This document shows, one piece after another, positions 37,525-45,389 of a DNA stretch of 64,000 nt (position 1 is the stretch's first letter; the number at the start of each line of letters is the position of its first letter). The stretch comes from Microbacteriaceae bacterium VKM Ac-2854. Its GTDB lineage: Bacteria; Actinomycetota; Actinomycetes; Actinomycetales; Microbacteriaceae. The notes beneath the pieces were generated by a model. It was not told the origin of the DNA. It made no database searches and saw only the letters and a list, made by a program, of their open reading frames with translations. The stretch is from NCBI GenBank assembly GCA_013205085.1, contig JABMLH010000006.1, forward strand, positions 124,001 to 188,000, given 5' to 3'. The translations under genes and the position numbers were made by a program.

Positions 37525-37540
37525 GTTTCCCGGATGTTTC
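37525..37540 (+). promoter_or_regulatory. 11-bp-spaced GTTTC direct repeat
   Basis: GTTTC-N6-GTTTC, matching the module upstream of the asparaginase-like gene (13 of 16 bases identical). A TAGCCT -10-like element lies about 38 bp downstream and a GTG start 118 bp downstream, mirroring the spacing at 35006. Confidence 0.45.
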
Positions 37541-37657
37541 GCGCCGCCCAGCGCGGGATCGACGGTCGCAGCTCGCGCCTAGCCTGACCGAGCCCGGGCC
37601 ACGCCCCGAAAGAGCGCTCCGCGGCACAGGACCCCATCGGAAAGAGACAGCAGAATC

Positions 37658-37766
37658 GTGCACCCCTCCCCCACTCCCCTCGGCGCCGCGCGCGCCGCGG
37701 CCTCCTGATCGGCACCAGCGCCGCGGTGCTCTGCTCCGCGACGCTGCGGGCTCGCCGGCGCACGCC
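37658..37766 (+). pseudogene. Remnant of an exported protein gene (signal peptide only)
   Basis: From GTG 37658 one frame starts HPSPTPLG; a second frame then reads RRRARRGLLIGTSAAVLCSAT, and a third reads AGSPAHA. Together they look like a twin-arginine-type signal peptide ending in AHA, interrupted by two frameshifts. Nothing recognisable follows: the sequence runs into the hairpin at 37804. GGAAAGAG lies upstream of the GTG. Interpretation as a decayed secreted-protein gene is inference. Confidence 0.4.
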
Positions 37767-37803
37767 CTAACCCGACGCGGACGACACCGCCCGTCCCACC
37801 TCA

Positions 37804-37868
37804 CCCGCGAGATGCCACTTCTGTACGCGACACGCCGGGCGGGGCGTACAGAAGTGGCATCTCGCGGG
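37804..37868. repeat. 25-bp perfect inverted repeat (long hairpin)
   Basis: Two 25-bp arms (37804-37828 and 37844-37868) are exact reverse complements around a 15-nt GC-rich loop; the arm begins CCCGCGAGATGCCACTTC. It lies 54 bp after the SDR stop and could end its transcription, but the arm length and the recurrence of CCCGCGAGATGCC at 53205 suggest a REP-like dispersed palindrome. Confidence 0.75.
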
Positions 37869-37921
37869 GATGGGCGGCGGGAGAAGTCCGAAGACCTCCC
37901 GCGCCGACCGCGCCCGCTCGC

Positions 37922-38653
37922 TCAGGCCTGGGTCGAGGGCCGCAGCAGGATCTCGTTGATCGCCAGGTGACGCGGGCGCGAGAGCGCGAAGGCGATCACC
38001 TCGGCCACGTCGGCGGCCGTGACGGTCGCCTGGCTGTACATCTCGTTGACGGCCGCGTTCGTGCCCTCGTGCGTGATGTGGGTGGGCAGCTCGGTCGCGA
38101 CGACGCCGGGCTCGATCAGGGTCACCCGCACCTCGGGCAGCAGCTCCTGGCGCAACGACTCCGACCACCCGTTCACGCCCCACTTGGTCGCGGCGTACAC
38201 GCCGTTGCCCGCGCGCGCCGAGCGCCCGGCGACAGAGGAGATGTTGATCACGTCACCCGCGCCGGTCGCGGTCAGCTGCTCGAGGAAGACCTCGGTCGCG
38301 GTGATAGCACCGAGCAGGTTCACCTCGATCATCCGGCGGTAGTCCTCGCGCTGTTCGGTCGCGAACGGGCCGAGCAGCATGATGCCGGCGTTGTTCACCA
38401 GCACGCCGGTGTCGCCGAGTTCGGCGCGGATGCGCCCCGCCGCGGCGACGAGCGCGTCGCGGTCGGTGACATCGGCGCCGATCGCGAGGGCGCCCTCGCC
38501 GAGTTCGGCGGCGATGGCCTCGATCCGGTCGACGCGACGCGCGAGCAGGGCGACGCGGTAACCCTCCGCGTGCAGGGCGCGCGCGGTGGCCTCGCCGATC
38601 CCGGAGGACGCTCCGGTGATCACGGCGACGCGGGTGGTGTTCGGTGCAGTCAT
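37922..38653 (-). CDS. Short-chain dehydrogenase/reductase (SDR)
   Basis: A 243-aa classical SDR: TGASSGIG near residue 14 (cofactor), NNAG near 88, catalytic Ser in NISSVAGR and YAATK (Tyr/Lys) near 152. Substrate unknown. ATG 38653 overlaps the cupin stop by 4 bp. It is the last gene of a minus-strand group of MFS, flavodoxin-like, cupin and SDR genes divergent from an XRE regulator. Confidence 0.92.
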   Translation of the reverse strand: MTAPNTTRVAVITGASSGIGEATARALHAEGYRVALLARRVDRIEAIAAELGEGALAIGADVTDRDALVAAAGRIRAELGDTGVLVNNAGIMLLGPFATEQREDYRRMIEVNLLGAITATEVFLEQLTATGAGDVINISSVAGRSARAGNGVYAATKWGVNGWSESLRQELLPEVRVTLIEPGVVATELPTHITHEGTNAAVNEMYSQATVTAADVAEVIAFALSRPRHLAINEILLRPSTQA

Positions 38654-39102
38654 GCTGTTTCTTTCGTTGTGGTGTCAGCGGATGCGGGCCTGTTCGCCCA
38701 CGCCACGCTGTATTCCTCATCGGTCACGAGGCTCCCCCACGTCACGTGGGGGCCGTCCTCGGCCCGCCCCGGTTCCGACAGGGCGAGGTGGGTCATAAAG
38801 GCGTCCGGCGCAGCACCATGCCAGTGACATTGCCCCGGCGGGGTGTGCACCGTCTGGCCCGCGCGAGCGACGATGGTTTCGCCCTCGCTCGAGTGGATCA
38901 GGGCGACGCCGTCCAGGACGTACAGGGTCTGCCCGTAGGCGTGCGTGTGCCAGGCACTGCGGGCGCCGGGCGCGAAACGCACGATGCCGGCACTCACCGC
39001 GGGACGCTCATCGCGGGGCCGGGCGATCGTGTCGACCCAGACTCCGCCGGTGAAGCGGTCCGCCGGCCCGGCCGTAGTGGGCGAGATCGGTTCGAGTTCC
39101 AT
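38650..39102 (-). CDS. Cupin-domain protein
   Basis: A 150-aa small cupin. Motif 1 reads GARSAWHTHAYGQTLYVLDG with two His and motif 2 HTPPGQCHWHGA with further His, giving a full metal site. AAGGAGG precedes ATG 39102; a longer reading from 39159 lacks a ribosome binding site and overlaps the flavodoxin gene. Such cupins of the carboxymuconolactone-associated type often sit with SDR and flavodoxin genes; function is unproven. Confidence 0.88.
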   Translation of the reverse strand: MELEPISPTTAGPADRFTGGVWVDTIARPRDERPAVSAGIVRFAPGARSAWHTHAYGQTLYVLDGVALIHSSEGETIVARAGQTVHTPPGQCHWHGAAPDAFMTHLALSEPGRAEDGPHVTWGSLVTDEEYSVAWANRPASADTTTKETA

Positions 39103-39125
39103 GGCTCCTCCTTCGTCGTTCTCGG

Positions 39126-39839
39126 TCAGCGCGGGCTCAGCCCGACGGATGCGATCCAATCGTCCACATCGGGGCCCGCATCCGTCACGGTCTCGCCCTG
39201 AACGGCGAGCCCGGTGGCGATGTTCGCACCGGGAGCGGCCTCGGTGTACACCTCCACCGCCCGGCCGAGCCCGCTCATCGCGTGCGTAGTCACCGGGAGG
39301 AGGGTCATTCCGTCGAGGTCGAGCGCCTCGACGAAGGTGCTCAGAATCATCGGCGGCCGCACGTTCCAGATCGGGCTCGCCACGATCACGGTGTCGTAGC
39401 CCGCGATGTCGGGCAGCGCTTCGGCGATGGCGGGGCGCGCATCCTCGTTCTGCTCGCGGACGTTGCGGGCCACGGTGTCGTCGTAGGAGTCGGAGTAGGC
39501 CTCGACGGCCTCGATCCGGTACACATCGCAGTCGACGCGGTCCGCGATCATCCCGGCGAGCACCTCGGTGTTGCCGACGTCGAGGGTGCGCCGGTCGCCG
39601 TAGTAGTAGTTCTCGCCGGCGCGGGAGAAGTACGCGAGCAGGACGCGCGGAGTGGTTGGCATCGAGGTGGTTCCTTCGGGAGTCGCTACGGGGTCAGGGC
39701 TGACGAGAGGCGCGGTGGCTCCGCCGAAGGCGCTGACGGCGGCATCGCCGGATTCCGACGGCGTGCACGCAGCGAGCAGCACCGCGGCCACGGATCCCGC
39801 GCCCGCGCTCAGCAGCGCGCGACGGCTGACGGCGCTCAT
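39126..39839 (-). CDS. Tat-exported flavodoxin-like lipoprotein
   Basis: A 237-aa protein. The N-terminus (SRRALLSAG then LLAAC) combines a twin-arginine motif with a lipobox, so the protein is probably exported folded, with its flavin, and lipid-anchored. The flavodoxin-like domain starts RVLLAYFSRAGENYYYGD near residue 65 and continues with a VIVASPIWNVRPPMIL loop. It overlaps the MFS stop by 4 bp. A surface quinone or flavin reductase role is possible. Confidence 0.87.
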   Translation of the reverse strand: MSAVSRRALLSAGAGSVAAVLLAACTPSESGDAAVSAFGGATAPLVSPDPVATPEGTTSMPTTPRVLLAYFSRAGENYYYGDRRTLDVGNTEVLAGMIADRVDCDVYRIEAVEAYSDSYDDTVARNVREQNEDARPAIAEALPDIAGYDTVIVASPIWNVRPPMILSTFVEALDLDGMTLLPVTTHAMSGLGRAVEVYTEAAPGANIATGLAVQGETVTDAGPDVDDWIASVGLSPR

Positions 39840-41254
39840 CGCGCCACCGCCCGCCGTCGGGCGCGTTCGGCCGGCAGGATCACGATCGCGGTCGTGAGCA
39901 GTGCGATCGCGAGCATCGCCACCGCGCCGTCGTAGGCGATCACGACCCGGTCGGCGAGGGTAGCGGCACCGACGCCCAGTGCGGTCAGGATGGCCACGCC
40001 CAGGGTGCTGCCGAGCTGGTGCGCCGTGTTCACCATGCCGGAGGCCGCCCCGGCGTCCTCGACGGCGGCGCCGGAGATCCCGACCGAGGTGAGCGGTCCG
40101 AAGCCGACGCCCTGACCGATGCCGATCAGCAGCAGCGGGCCGGCGAAGCCGGTCAGGTAGTCGGTCTCCGGGGTGATCCGGCCGAGCCAGATCATCCCGA
40201 CGAGCACGAGTGCCAGCCCGACGATGATCAGCGGTGCGCTCCCGAAGCGCCGGGTCAATCGGGCGACGGGGATCGACGCGGCCAGCTGCAGGATCGTCAT
40301 CGGCAGGAAGGCGAGTCCGGCCTGCAGCGGGGTCCAGCCGTACACACCCTGCAGAAACTGGGTCGTGAAGAAGAAGAAGGCGATGCCTGTTCCAGCGAAG
40401 AGCAGACGAGCCACCACCGCGCCGCTGCGTTCGCGACTGCGGAACAGCCGCAACGGCATGATCGGCTGCGCGGCGCGCCACTCGTTCAGCGCGAACAGCG
40501 CGAGCACCACGAGTCCGGCGATGATCGGGATGGCGGTGGCGGGTGAAGCCCAGCCCATCTCGCCCGCACTCACGATGCCGTAGACCAGCGAGCCCATCCC
40601 CAGCGTCGAGGTGATCGCGCCGAGCGCGTCGAATCGGCCGCGCTGCGGGGCGACGTCCGGCACGAAACGCAGCGCGAAGACGATCATCACGATCGCGATC
40701 GGCACGTTGATGAAGAAGCCCGCCCGCCAGGACACCCATTCGGCGAGCGCCCCGCCCACGACCAGACCCAGGCTGGCGCCGAGGCCTGCCGTGGTGCCGT
40801 ACGCCCCGACCGCGCGGTTGCGATCGTGACCGGGCGGGAAGGTGACGGTGACCAGCGCGAGCGAGGCGGGCGCGACGATCGCGGCGCCGATTCCCTGCAA
40901 GGCGCGGGCCGCGATGATCCAGGCCTCGGACTGCGCCGTGCCGACCAGGAGCGAAGCGAGGCCGAACAGCGCGAGGCCGATCACGAAGACCCGGCGACGC
41001 CCGAGCAGGTCTCCCGCCCGAGCACCGAGCAGCAGCAACCCGCCGAACACCAGGGTGTACGCGTTCTGAACCCAGGACAGCGAGGTCGGCGAGAGATCCA
41101 TCGAGCGCTCAAGCTGCGGCAGCCCGGTGAAGATGATCGAGTTGTCGAGCACGATCATGAAGTAGCTGACCAGCACGATCGCGAGGATCGCCGCCGCGTG
41201 TCGGGGTGAGTCCGCCGCAGTAGCGGGCGCGGATGTCCTTGTCGTCGAGGTCAC
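39836..41254 (-). CDS. MFS transporter, DHA2 (14-helix drug:H+ antiporter) family
   Basis: A 472-aa transporter with LDNSIIFTGLPQLERSMDLS in helix 1 (DHA2 signature) and GARAGDLLGRRRVFVIG between helices 2 and 3, and motif C-like TAGLGASLGLVVGGALAEWVSWR. Starts with GTG 41254. It is divergent from an XRE regulator across a 100-bp promoter region, which implies inducible efflux. A second DHA2 transporter is at 48474. Confidence 0.92.
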   Translation of the reverse strand: MTSTTRTSAPATAADSPRHAAAILAIVLVSYFMIVLDNSIIFTGLPQLERSMDLSPTSLSWVQNAYTLVFGGLLLLGARAGDLLGRRRVFVIGLALFGLASLLVGTAQSEAWIIAARALQGIGAAIVAPASLALVTVTFPPGHDRNRAVGAYGTTAGLGASLGLVVGGALAEWVSWRAGFFINVPIAIVMIVFALRFVPDVAPQRGRFDALGAITSTLGMGSLVYGIVSAGEMGWASPATAIPIIAGLVVLALFALNEWRAAQPIMPLRLFRSRERSGAVVARLLFAGTGIAFFFFTTQFLQGVYGWTPLQAGLAFLPMTILQLAASIPVARLTRRFGSAPLIIVGLALVLVGMIWLGRITPETDYLTGFAGPLLLIGIGQGVGFGPLTSVGISGAAVEDAGAASGMVNTAHQLGSTLGVAILTALGVGAATLADRVVIAYDGAVAMLAIALLTTAIVILPAERARRRAVAR

Positions 41255-41303
41255 GAATCGATTCCATCGCGCAACGGGACAGGAGGGCAGTGACCGGCTA
41301 TCC

Positions 41304-41320
41304 GAGTACCACCAGTACTC
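41304..41320. promoter_or_regulatory. Inverted repeat in MFS/XRE divergent promoter
   Basis: GAGTAC-N5-GTACTC, perfect 6-bp arms, midway between the divergent starts at 41254 and 41355. Probable operator of the XRE regulator. Confidence 0.5.
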
Positions 41321-41342
41321 CTCTCATCGGAAAGAGGCGACG

Positions 41343-41348
41343 TACTGT
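41343..41348 (+). promoter_or_regulatory. -10 element implying leaderless mRNA for XRE gene
   Basis: TACTGT ends six bases before ATG 41355, so transcription should begin at or next to the start codon. No Shine-Dalgarno sequence is visible. Confidence 0.45.
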
Positions 41349-41354
41349 TTCGGC

Positions 41355-42218
41355 ATGGACAACCAGCGCGAAGTGAGCGAGTTCCTCCGCAGCCGCCGTG
41401 ACCGGATCACCCCGGAGCAGGCCGGCATCATCGGCGGCGGGCGACGGCGCGTCCCCGGCCTGCGCCGTGAGGAACTCGCCATGCTCGCGGGCACGAGCGT
41501 CGACTACGTCACGAAGATGGAACGCGGCTTCCTCGTCGGCGTCTCGGCCGAAGTGCTCGACGCTCTCGCCCGCGCCCTCCAACTCGACGAGGCCGAGACC
41601 GAGCACCTGCACGATCTCGCCCGCGCCGCCGCGCCGAGTCCGGCCCGCCGCCGGCCGCGCCCCGCCGAGGCGAGCATCCGCCCGACGCTGCAGCGCTTCC
41701 TCGACGCCGTCACCGGCACCCCGGTCTGGGTACGAAACGACCGGATGGACTACATCGCCGGCAACACCCTCGGCCGTGCCCTCTTCGCCCCCATGCTCGA
41801 CGAGACGGTTTACCGCCGAAACAACGCACTCTGGACCTTCTTCAGCCCCGCTGCCCGGATCTACTACCCCGATTGGGAGCTCGGCGCCGACAGTATCGTC
41901 GCCTCCCTGCGCAGCGCCGCAGGCCGCAATCCGCACGACAAGAACCTGACGGACCTGATCGGCGAACTGGTCACCCGCAGTGACGACTTCCGATTCCGTT
42001 GGGCCAAGCACGACGTGCGCTTCCACCGCGGCGGCAGCAAGCGCATCCATCATCCCGCCGTGGGCGACCTCGAGTTCGCCTACGAGGCTATGGAACTGCC
42101 CGACAGCCCCGGGCTGACGATGTTCGCGTTCACCACCGCGGTCGGCTCGTCGAGCGAAGAGCGAGTCAAGCTGCTGGGCAGCCTCGCCGCGACCACGTCC
42201 GCCCCGGCCATCCGATGA
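41355..42218 (+). CDS. XRE family regulator with MmyB-like ligand domain
   Basis: A 287-aa regulator. The HTH_31-type domain (VPGLRREELAMLAGTSVDYVTKMERG) lies near residues 36-60 and the C-terminal PAS-like MmyB domain from about 105. It starts without a ribosome binding site, six bases after a -10 element, suggesting a leaderless transcript. It is divergent from, and probably controls, the MFS/flavodoxin/cupin/SDR genes. The paralogue at 60705 has the same layout. The stop overlaps the SnoaL pseudogene start. Confidence 0.9.
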   Translation: MDNQREVSEFLRSRRDRITPEQAGIIGGGRRRVPGLRREELAMLAGTSVDYVTKMERGFLVGVSAEVLDALARALQLDEAETEHLHDLARAAAPSPARRRPRPAEASIRPTLQRFLDAVTGTPVWVRNDRMDYIAGNTLGRALFAPMLDETVYRRNNALWTFFSPAARIYYPDWELGADSIVASLRSAAGRNPHDKNLTDLIGELVTRSDDFRFRWAKHDVRFHRGGSKRIHHPAVGDLEFAYEAMELPDSPGLTMFAFTTAVGSSSEERVKLLGSLAATTSAPAIR

Positions 42219-42592
42219 GCGCCATCGAACAGGAGATCCTCGAACTCTCGCGCCACAAATGGCAGTGGATGTCCGCGCAGGACGCCGACCGTCTGGAGCA
42301 GCTGTTCCACCCGGCCGCGGTCTTCGTCCACATGGGCGCGACCTTCTCGGCCTCCGAGGAACTCGACGTCATCCGCACCGGCCGCATCCACTAGAGCGAC
42401 ATCGACATCACGGCCGAGTCGGTGCGGATCGTCGGGGCCACGGCGATCGTGCTCAGCACGATTACGCTCGGCGCGGTCGTGAACGGCGAGGTGGTGCAGA
42501 ACCGTTTCGTCGTGACGGAAGTGTATGTGATGGAGGCCGTGTGGCGGCTGGCCTCGCTGTCGTTCACGAAACGACTCGACGGCGTCGACTGA
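42215..42592 (+). pseudogene. SnoaL/DUF4440-like protein gene with in-frame stop
   Basis: A single frame of 126 codons reads as an NTF2-fold protein (IEQEILELSRHKWQWMSAQD at the start; RFVVTEVYVMEAVWRLASLSFTKR at the end) but codon 60 is TAG (42392-42394), following GRIH. In relatives this position is commonly Tyr, so a TAC-to-TAG change is likely. ATG 42215 overlaps the XRE stop (ATGA). The rest of the frame is intact, so decay is recent, or readthrough occurs. Confidence 0.7.
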
Positions 42593-43021
42593 CGCCGCCA
42601 CGCCGATCCTCACCATCGTCCGGGTGTTTCCGAGAACGCGCGGGCCCGTCGAAACGCGCACGCGCGTCGCGGAACCCGGCGATCAGCCGGGAGCCGAGGA
42701 TCTCGGCGTCGCCCTGCTCCACGATGTCGCCGTGTCGCGTCACCACCACACGGTCGCTGACGTGCCGCACCAGCGCGAGGTCGTGCGCGATGAAGAGGTA
42801 GGCGACTGCGGTGTCGAGCGGGATCTCGTCCAGCAGTTCGACGATTGCGGCCTGCGTTGTGAGGCCCAGCGCGCTGAGCGCTTCGTCGCAGATCACCAGC
42901 CGCGGCGAGCGGGCCAGGGCCCGCGCGATCGCGATGAGCCGGCGCTGACCACCCGTGAGTTCTCGGGCTCGGCGATGGATGAGCTCCACCGGGGCACCGA
43001 CAAGCCTAGCCAAGGCCGTTT
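42564..43021 (-). pseudogene. Truncated oligopeptide ABC transporter ATPase
   Basis: The frame encodes only the C-terminal part of a DppF/OppF-type ATPase: signature-like ELTGGQRRLIAIARALA, Walker B LVICDEALSAL, H-loop LFIAHDLALVRH and the tail. The Walker A half is missing, and the homology begins abruptly at about 43021, where a different gene remnant adjoins. The 3' end overlaps the SnoaL pseudogene by 29 bp in the convergent direction. No permease genes are nearby. Confidence 0.7.
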
Positions 43022-43617
43022 CCGTGAACACCGTCGCCATCGCGCGGCCGGCACGGCGGACCGACCGCTCCGTCGGCCGATCGACGTCCCTCCGGGTCGG
43101 CGCCCGATTCGACATCCGCCAGTCGGAAGGCCCCCTCGTGGAGAGGGCCGGCACTCCACATGGCGATGGTGGCCCAGCCGAGGTCTGCGTGCGCCACCGT
43201 TCCCTCGGGAATGCTGCGGGTGAACAGTGCGTATTCGATGCCATTGAGGGGCAGCGCGGTGACAGCCCAGCCGTCCCTGTCCCGGGCGAAAGCGTTCGCT
43301 CGTGCTTCCACCTCCTCCATCGCAGCATGCGCCTCGTGCTTCGGTAGCCGGGCGGGCGGTACCTCGATGAGTAGGCAGCCGGCGGCGAGGCCGGCCGTCG
43401 CGATCGCGTCCGTTACCGTCCCGTGGATGGAGTTGCGAGGTCCGAGGCGTGTGCCGGTGCGTCGCATCGTGCGGATCGAGAAGCGGCTTGCCGACGTACC
43501 GCGGTCGACGGCGATCGTCACGTCCTCGACCGAGCCGTCGTTGGTGCCAGCCATGGACACGACCGTCCATGGCCCATGGTCGATCACGGGGACGAGGGCC
43601 TGCATGCGTTCATCCAA
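43006..43617 (-). CDS. Hypothetical protein, probably a gene remnant
   Basis: A 203-aa frame starting at TTG 43617 (or ATG 43605). It contains plausible ordered sequence (VIDHGPWTVVSMAG, CLLIEVPPARLPKHEAH, WAVTALPLNGIEYALF) but the last about 35 residues are low-complexity where it runs into the ATPase remnant. In the same frame, sense sequence EHYHLGRTTLAEL continues upstream of the start until a TGA, which suggests the true N-terminus is lost. I do not recognise the family. Confidence 0.45.
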   Translation of the reverse strand: MDERMQALVPVIDHGPWTVVSMAGTNDGSVEDVTIAVDRGTSASRFSIRTMRRTGTRLGPRNSIHGTVTDAIATAGLAAGCLLIEVPPARLPKHEAHAAMEEVEARANAFARDRDGWAVTALPLNGIEYALFTRSIPEGTVAHADLGWATIAMWSAGPLHEGAFRLADVESGADPEGRRSADGAVGPPCRPRDGDGVHGNGLG

Positions 43618-43895
43618 CTCCGCGAGCGTCGTCCTGCCAAGGTGGTAGTGCTCGGGTCAAGCCGCACGTTCTCGGCCCACACGATCGTGGTGTTCGCCTG
43701 GGTGATCGAACTGGTCCTGAGCGAGCGACGAGTGGCTGTCGCGAAGCGCGCGGACGGCGCCGGGCCGAACGACCGCGCGGTCCCGTTGGTCGTAAGGCCG
43801 ACGCGCGCGAGTTGGAGGCGCACCCGAACGTGGTTGAGAGTTCACCGGACGCGCGATGCCGAACGACTCCCCTTCTGTGCGTCGCAGCAGTTCGG

Positions 43896-44096
43896 TCAGA
43901 TTGCCGCCTGCTCCAGAAGCAGGGCCCCCTGCCATTTCTGCGCTGTCAACAGATCAGTGGAACGGACGGTCGCCTGCGCACGCCAGGCTTCGGCCGCCTC
44001 GCTCAGCTCTGCTTCGACCGTGAAAGCGCCGATGACGGTCTCGGAGCTGTTCCAGATCTGCTGGGCGACGAGCACCCAGACGGTGTCGTTCCTCAT
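43896..44096 (-). CDS. Small hypothetical protein
   Basis: A 66-aa protein (begins MRNDTVWVLVAQQIW) with a well-placed AAGGAG four bases before ATG 44096. No signal peptide or membrane span; mostly helical with an AAEAWRAQA segment. It follows the AraC gene at 44186 on the same strand by 90 bp. Between it and 43617 I see no convincing gene. Function unknown. Confidence 0.55.
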   Translation of the reverse strand: MRNDTVWVLVAQQIWNSSETVIGAFTVEAELSEAAEAWRAQATVRSTDLLTAQKWQGALLLEQAAI

Positions 44097-44185
44097 CGGT
44101 CTCCTTGTCTCGCCCCGGGAGCGAGCATAGGACGCCTAAGCAGGAGATGACCGGATCTGATGAGAGGGTTGCGTCGTCGCCCGTC

Positions 44186-45121
44186 CTACGCGACTTCTGT
44201 CGCTTGACACCGAGTCGACGTGGAGTCAACGACGCTGACCATGGCGCGCTGCATCGACTTCACGGAGCCGAAGCCGGCGGCTTCGGCGACAGCGGAAAGG
44301 GCTTCGGAAGTGGATACGGCTTGGCGGTGCAGTATCGCGCGCGCGGCCGCCGTTCGGTGCGCCCTGAGTTCCTTGGCGGGCGTTGTGCCTTCCTCTGCGA
44401 AGACGCGGTACAGACTCGTCCGAGGTACGGCGAGTTCGTCGAGCAACGTTCGGACGTCGAACGTCGCATCGTAGGACCGCTCACTGATGACCGCCCGGGC
44501 CCGATCGAGGAGCGCTGCATCGTCGTGGATGTCCCCTGCACCGGTATGGGTGGCGATCAGCGAGGCGAACAGCGACTCGAGGCCGAGCTTCACGTGAGTG
44601 AATGATGCAGGAGTGGGTGGCTTGGAGATGTTCAGCAGGGCGTTGACGGCGTTCTCGAACACCTTGGCGTAGTCCCGATCGTGGGTCGTCACCGTCGGTC
44701 GCTTCGGTGGCGCAAGCCCGATGCTGGCCCAGTCGGACACGATCACCAGCCGCGCGGCGGAAGCGGGGCTGGAGATCCGGAACGGCCGATTGAGCTGCTG
44801 CAGGAACATCTCCCCTGGGGCCAGCTGCATCTCACCGTCGGGGGTGCTGACCGTCTCGGTGCCGTCGATGGCGAAGACCGCGATGAACACGTCGTCGGGC
44901 CAGTGCTCGACTCCCTCGAGATGGAATGACGCAGCGGTGTGCCAGATCCGGCCGACGGCGAACGGGTCCCAGCGGACGAGGTCCGCGAAGATCTGCAGGG
45001 CCCCGTCGGGTCCGGCGGGCTCGCAAGCCCAGCCGACGTCTTTCAGCCACTGGATGGCGGCGGTGCCACTCAGCGCGACTTCTCGTGCGCGCGTGGGCAG
45101 CGCCGCTTGTGGTTGGTTCAA
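44186..45121 (-). CDS. AraC family transcriptional regulator
   Basis: A 311-aa regulator: N-terminal beta-rich sensor with LQIFADLVRWDPFAVGRIWH, and a C-terminal AraC DNA-binding domain (near 205-300; first HTH FDVRTLLDELAVPRTSLYRVFAEEG). It starts with TTG 45121, six bases after AGGAG. It is divergent from the Tat-exported protein at 45390 and paralogous to the AraC protein at 46296 across the full length (shared RIFADL, GRIWH, AIxWL motifs). Confidence 0.88.
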   Translation of the reverse strand: MNQPQAALPTRAREVALSGTAAIQWLKDVGWACEPAGPDGALQIFADLVRWDPFAVGRIWHTAASFHLEGVEHWPDDVFIAVFAIDGTETVSTPDGEMQLAPGEMFLQQLNRPFRISSPASAARLVIVSDWASIGLAPPKRPTVTTHDRDYAKVFENAVNALLNISKPPTPASFTHVKLGLESLFASLIATHTGAGDIHDDAALLDRARAVISERSYDATFDVRTLLDELAVPRTSLYRVFAEEGTTPAKELRAHRTAAARAILHRQAVSTSEALSAVAEAAGFGSVKSMQRAMVSVVDSTSTRCQATEVA

Positions 45122-45389
45122 CTCTGCTCCTGGCGGGAAGTAGGCCTTGTTCGTGCAGTTTATTCACCTCAAGAAGCGTCTCCGTGACGTTCGCTTTCGT
45201 GTGCGGAGGCTGTTCGCGATTCTCGACGGATATAGCCCCGTGATTCTGCGCCGGGAGACAGTTTCGTTCAACCGAGGACAGTTCATTCCAAAGTCGCATC
45301 CCGAAGCTTTCGAATCGCCACCATTGGACGACCTGATTGCCGGAAGCCGAACCTCCCGCAATCGAGCCCGAATCCAACAGAGGAGTTCT

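Larger units (their letters stand above)
37346..37921. other. 576-bp gene-free interval
   Basis: No intact gene. It holds, in order, a GTTTC direct-repeat promoter module, a signal-peptide gene remnant and a long perfect hairpin (listed separately). The first about 170 bp show nothing I can assign. Confidence 0.6.

Noticed and set aside
43618-43895. Possible intact gene upstream of the 43006-43617 frame
   Set aside because: Sense-looking sequence is split over two frames with a stop, and no start or ribosome binding site supports a full gene.
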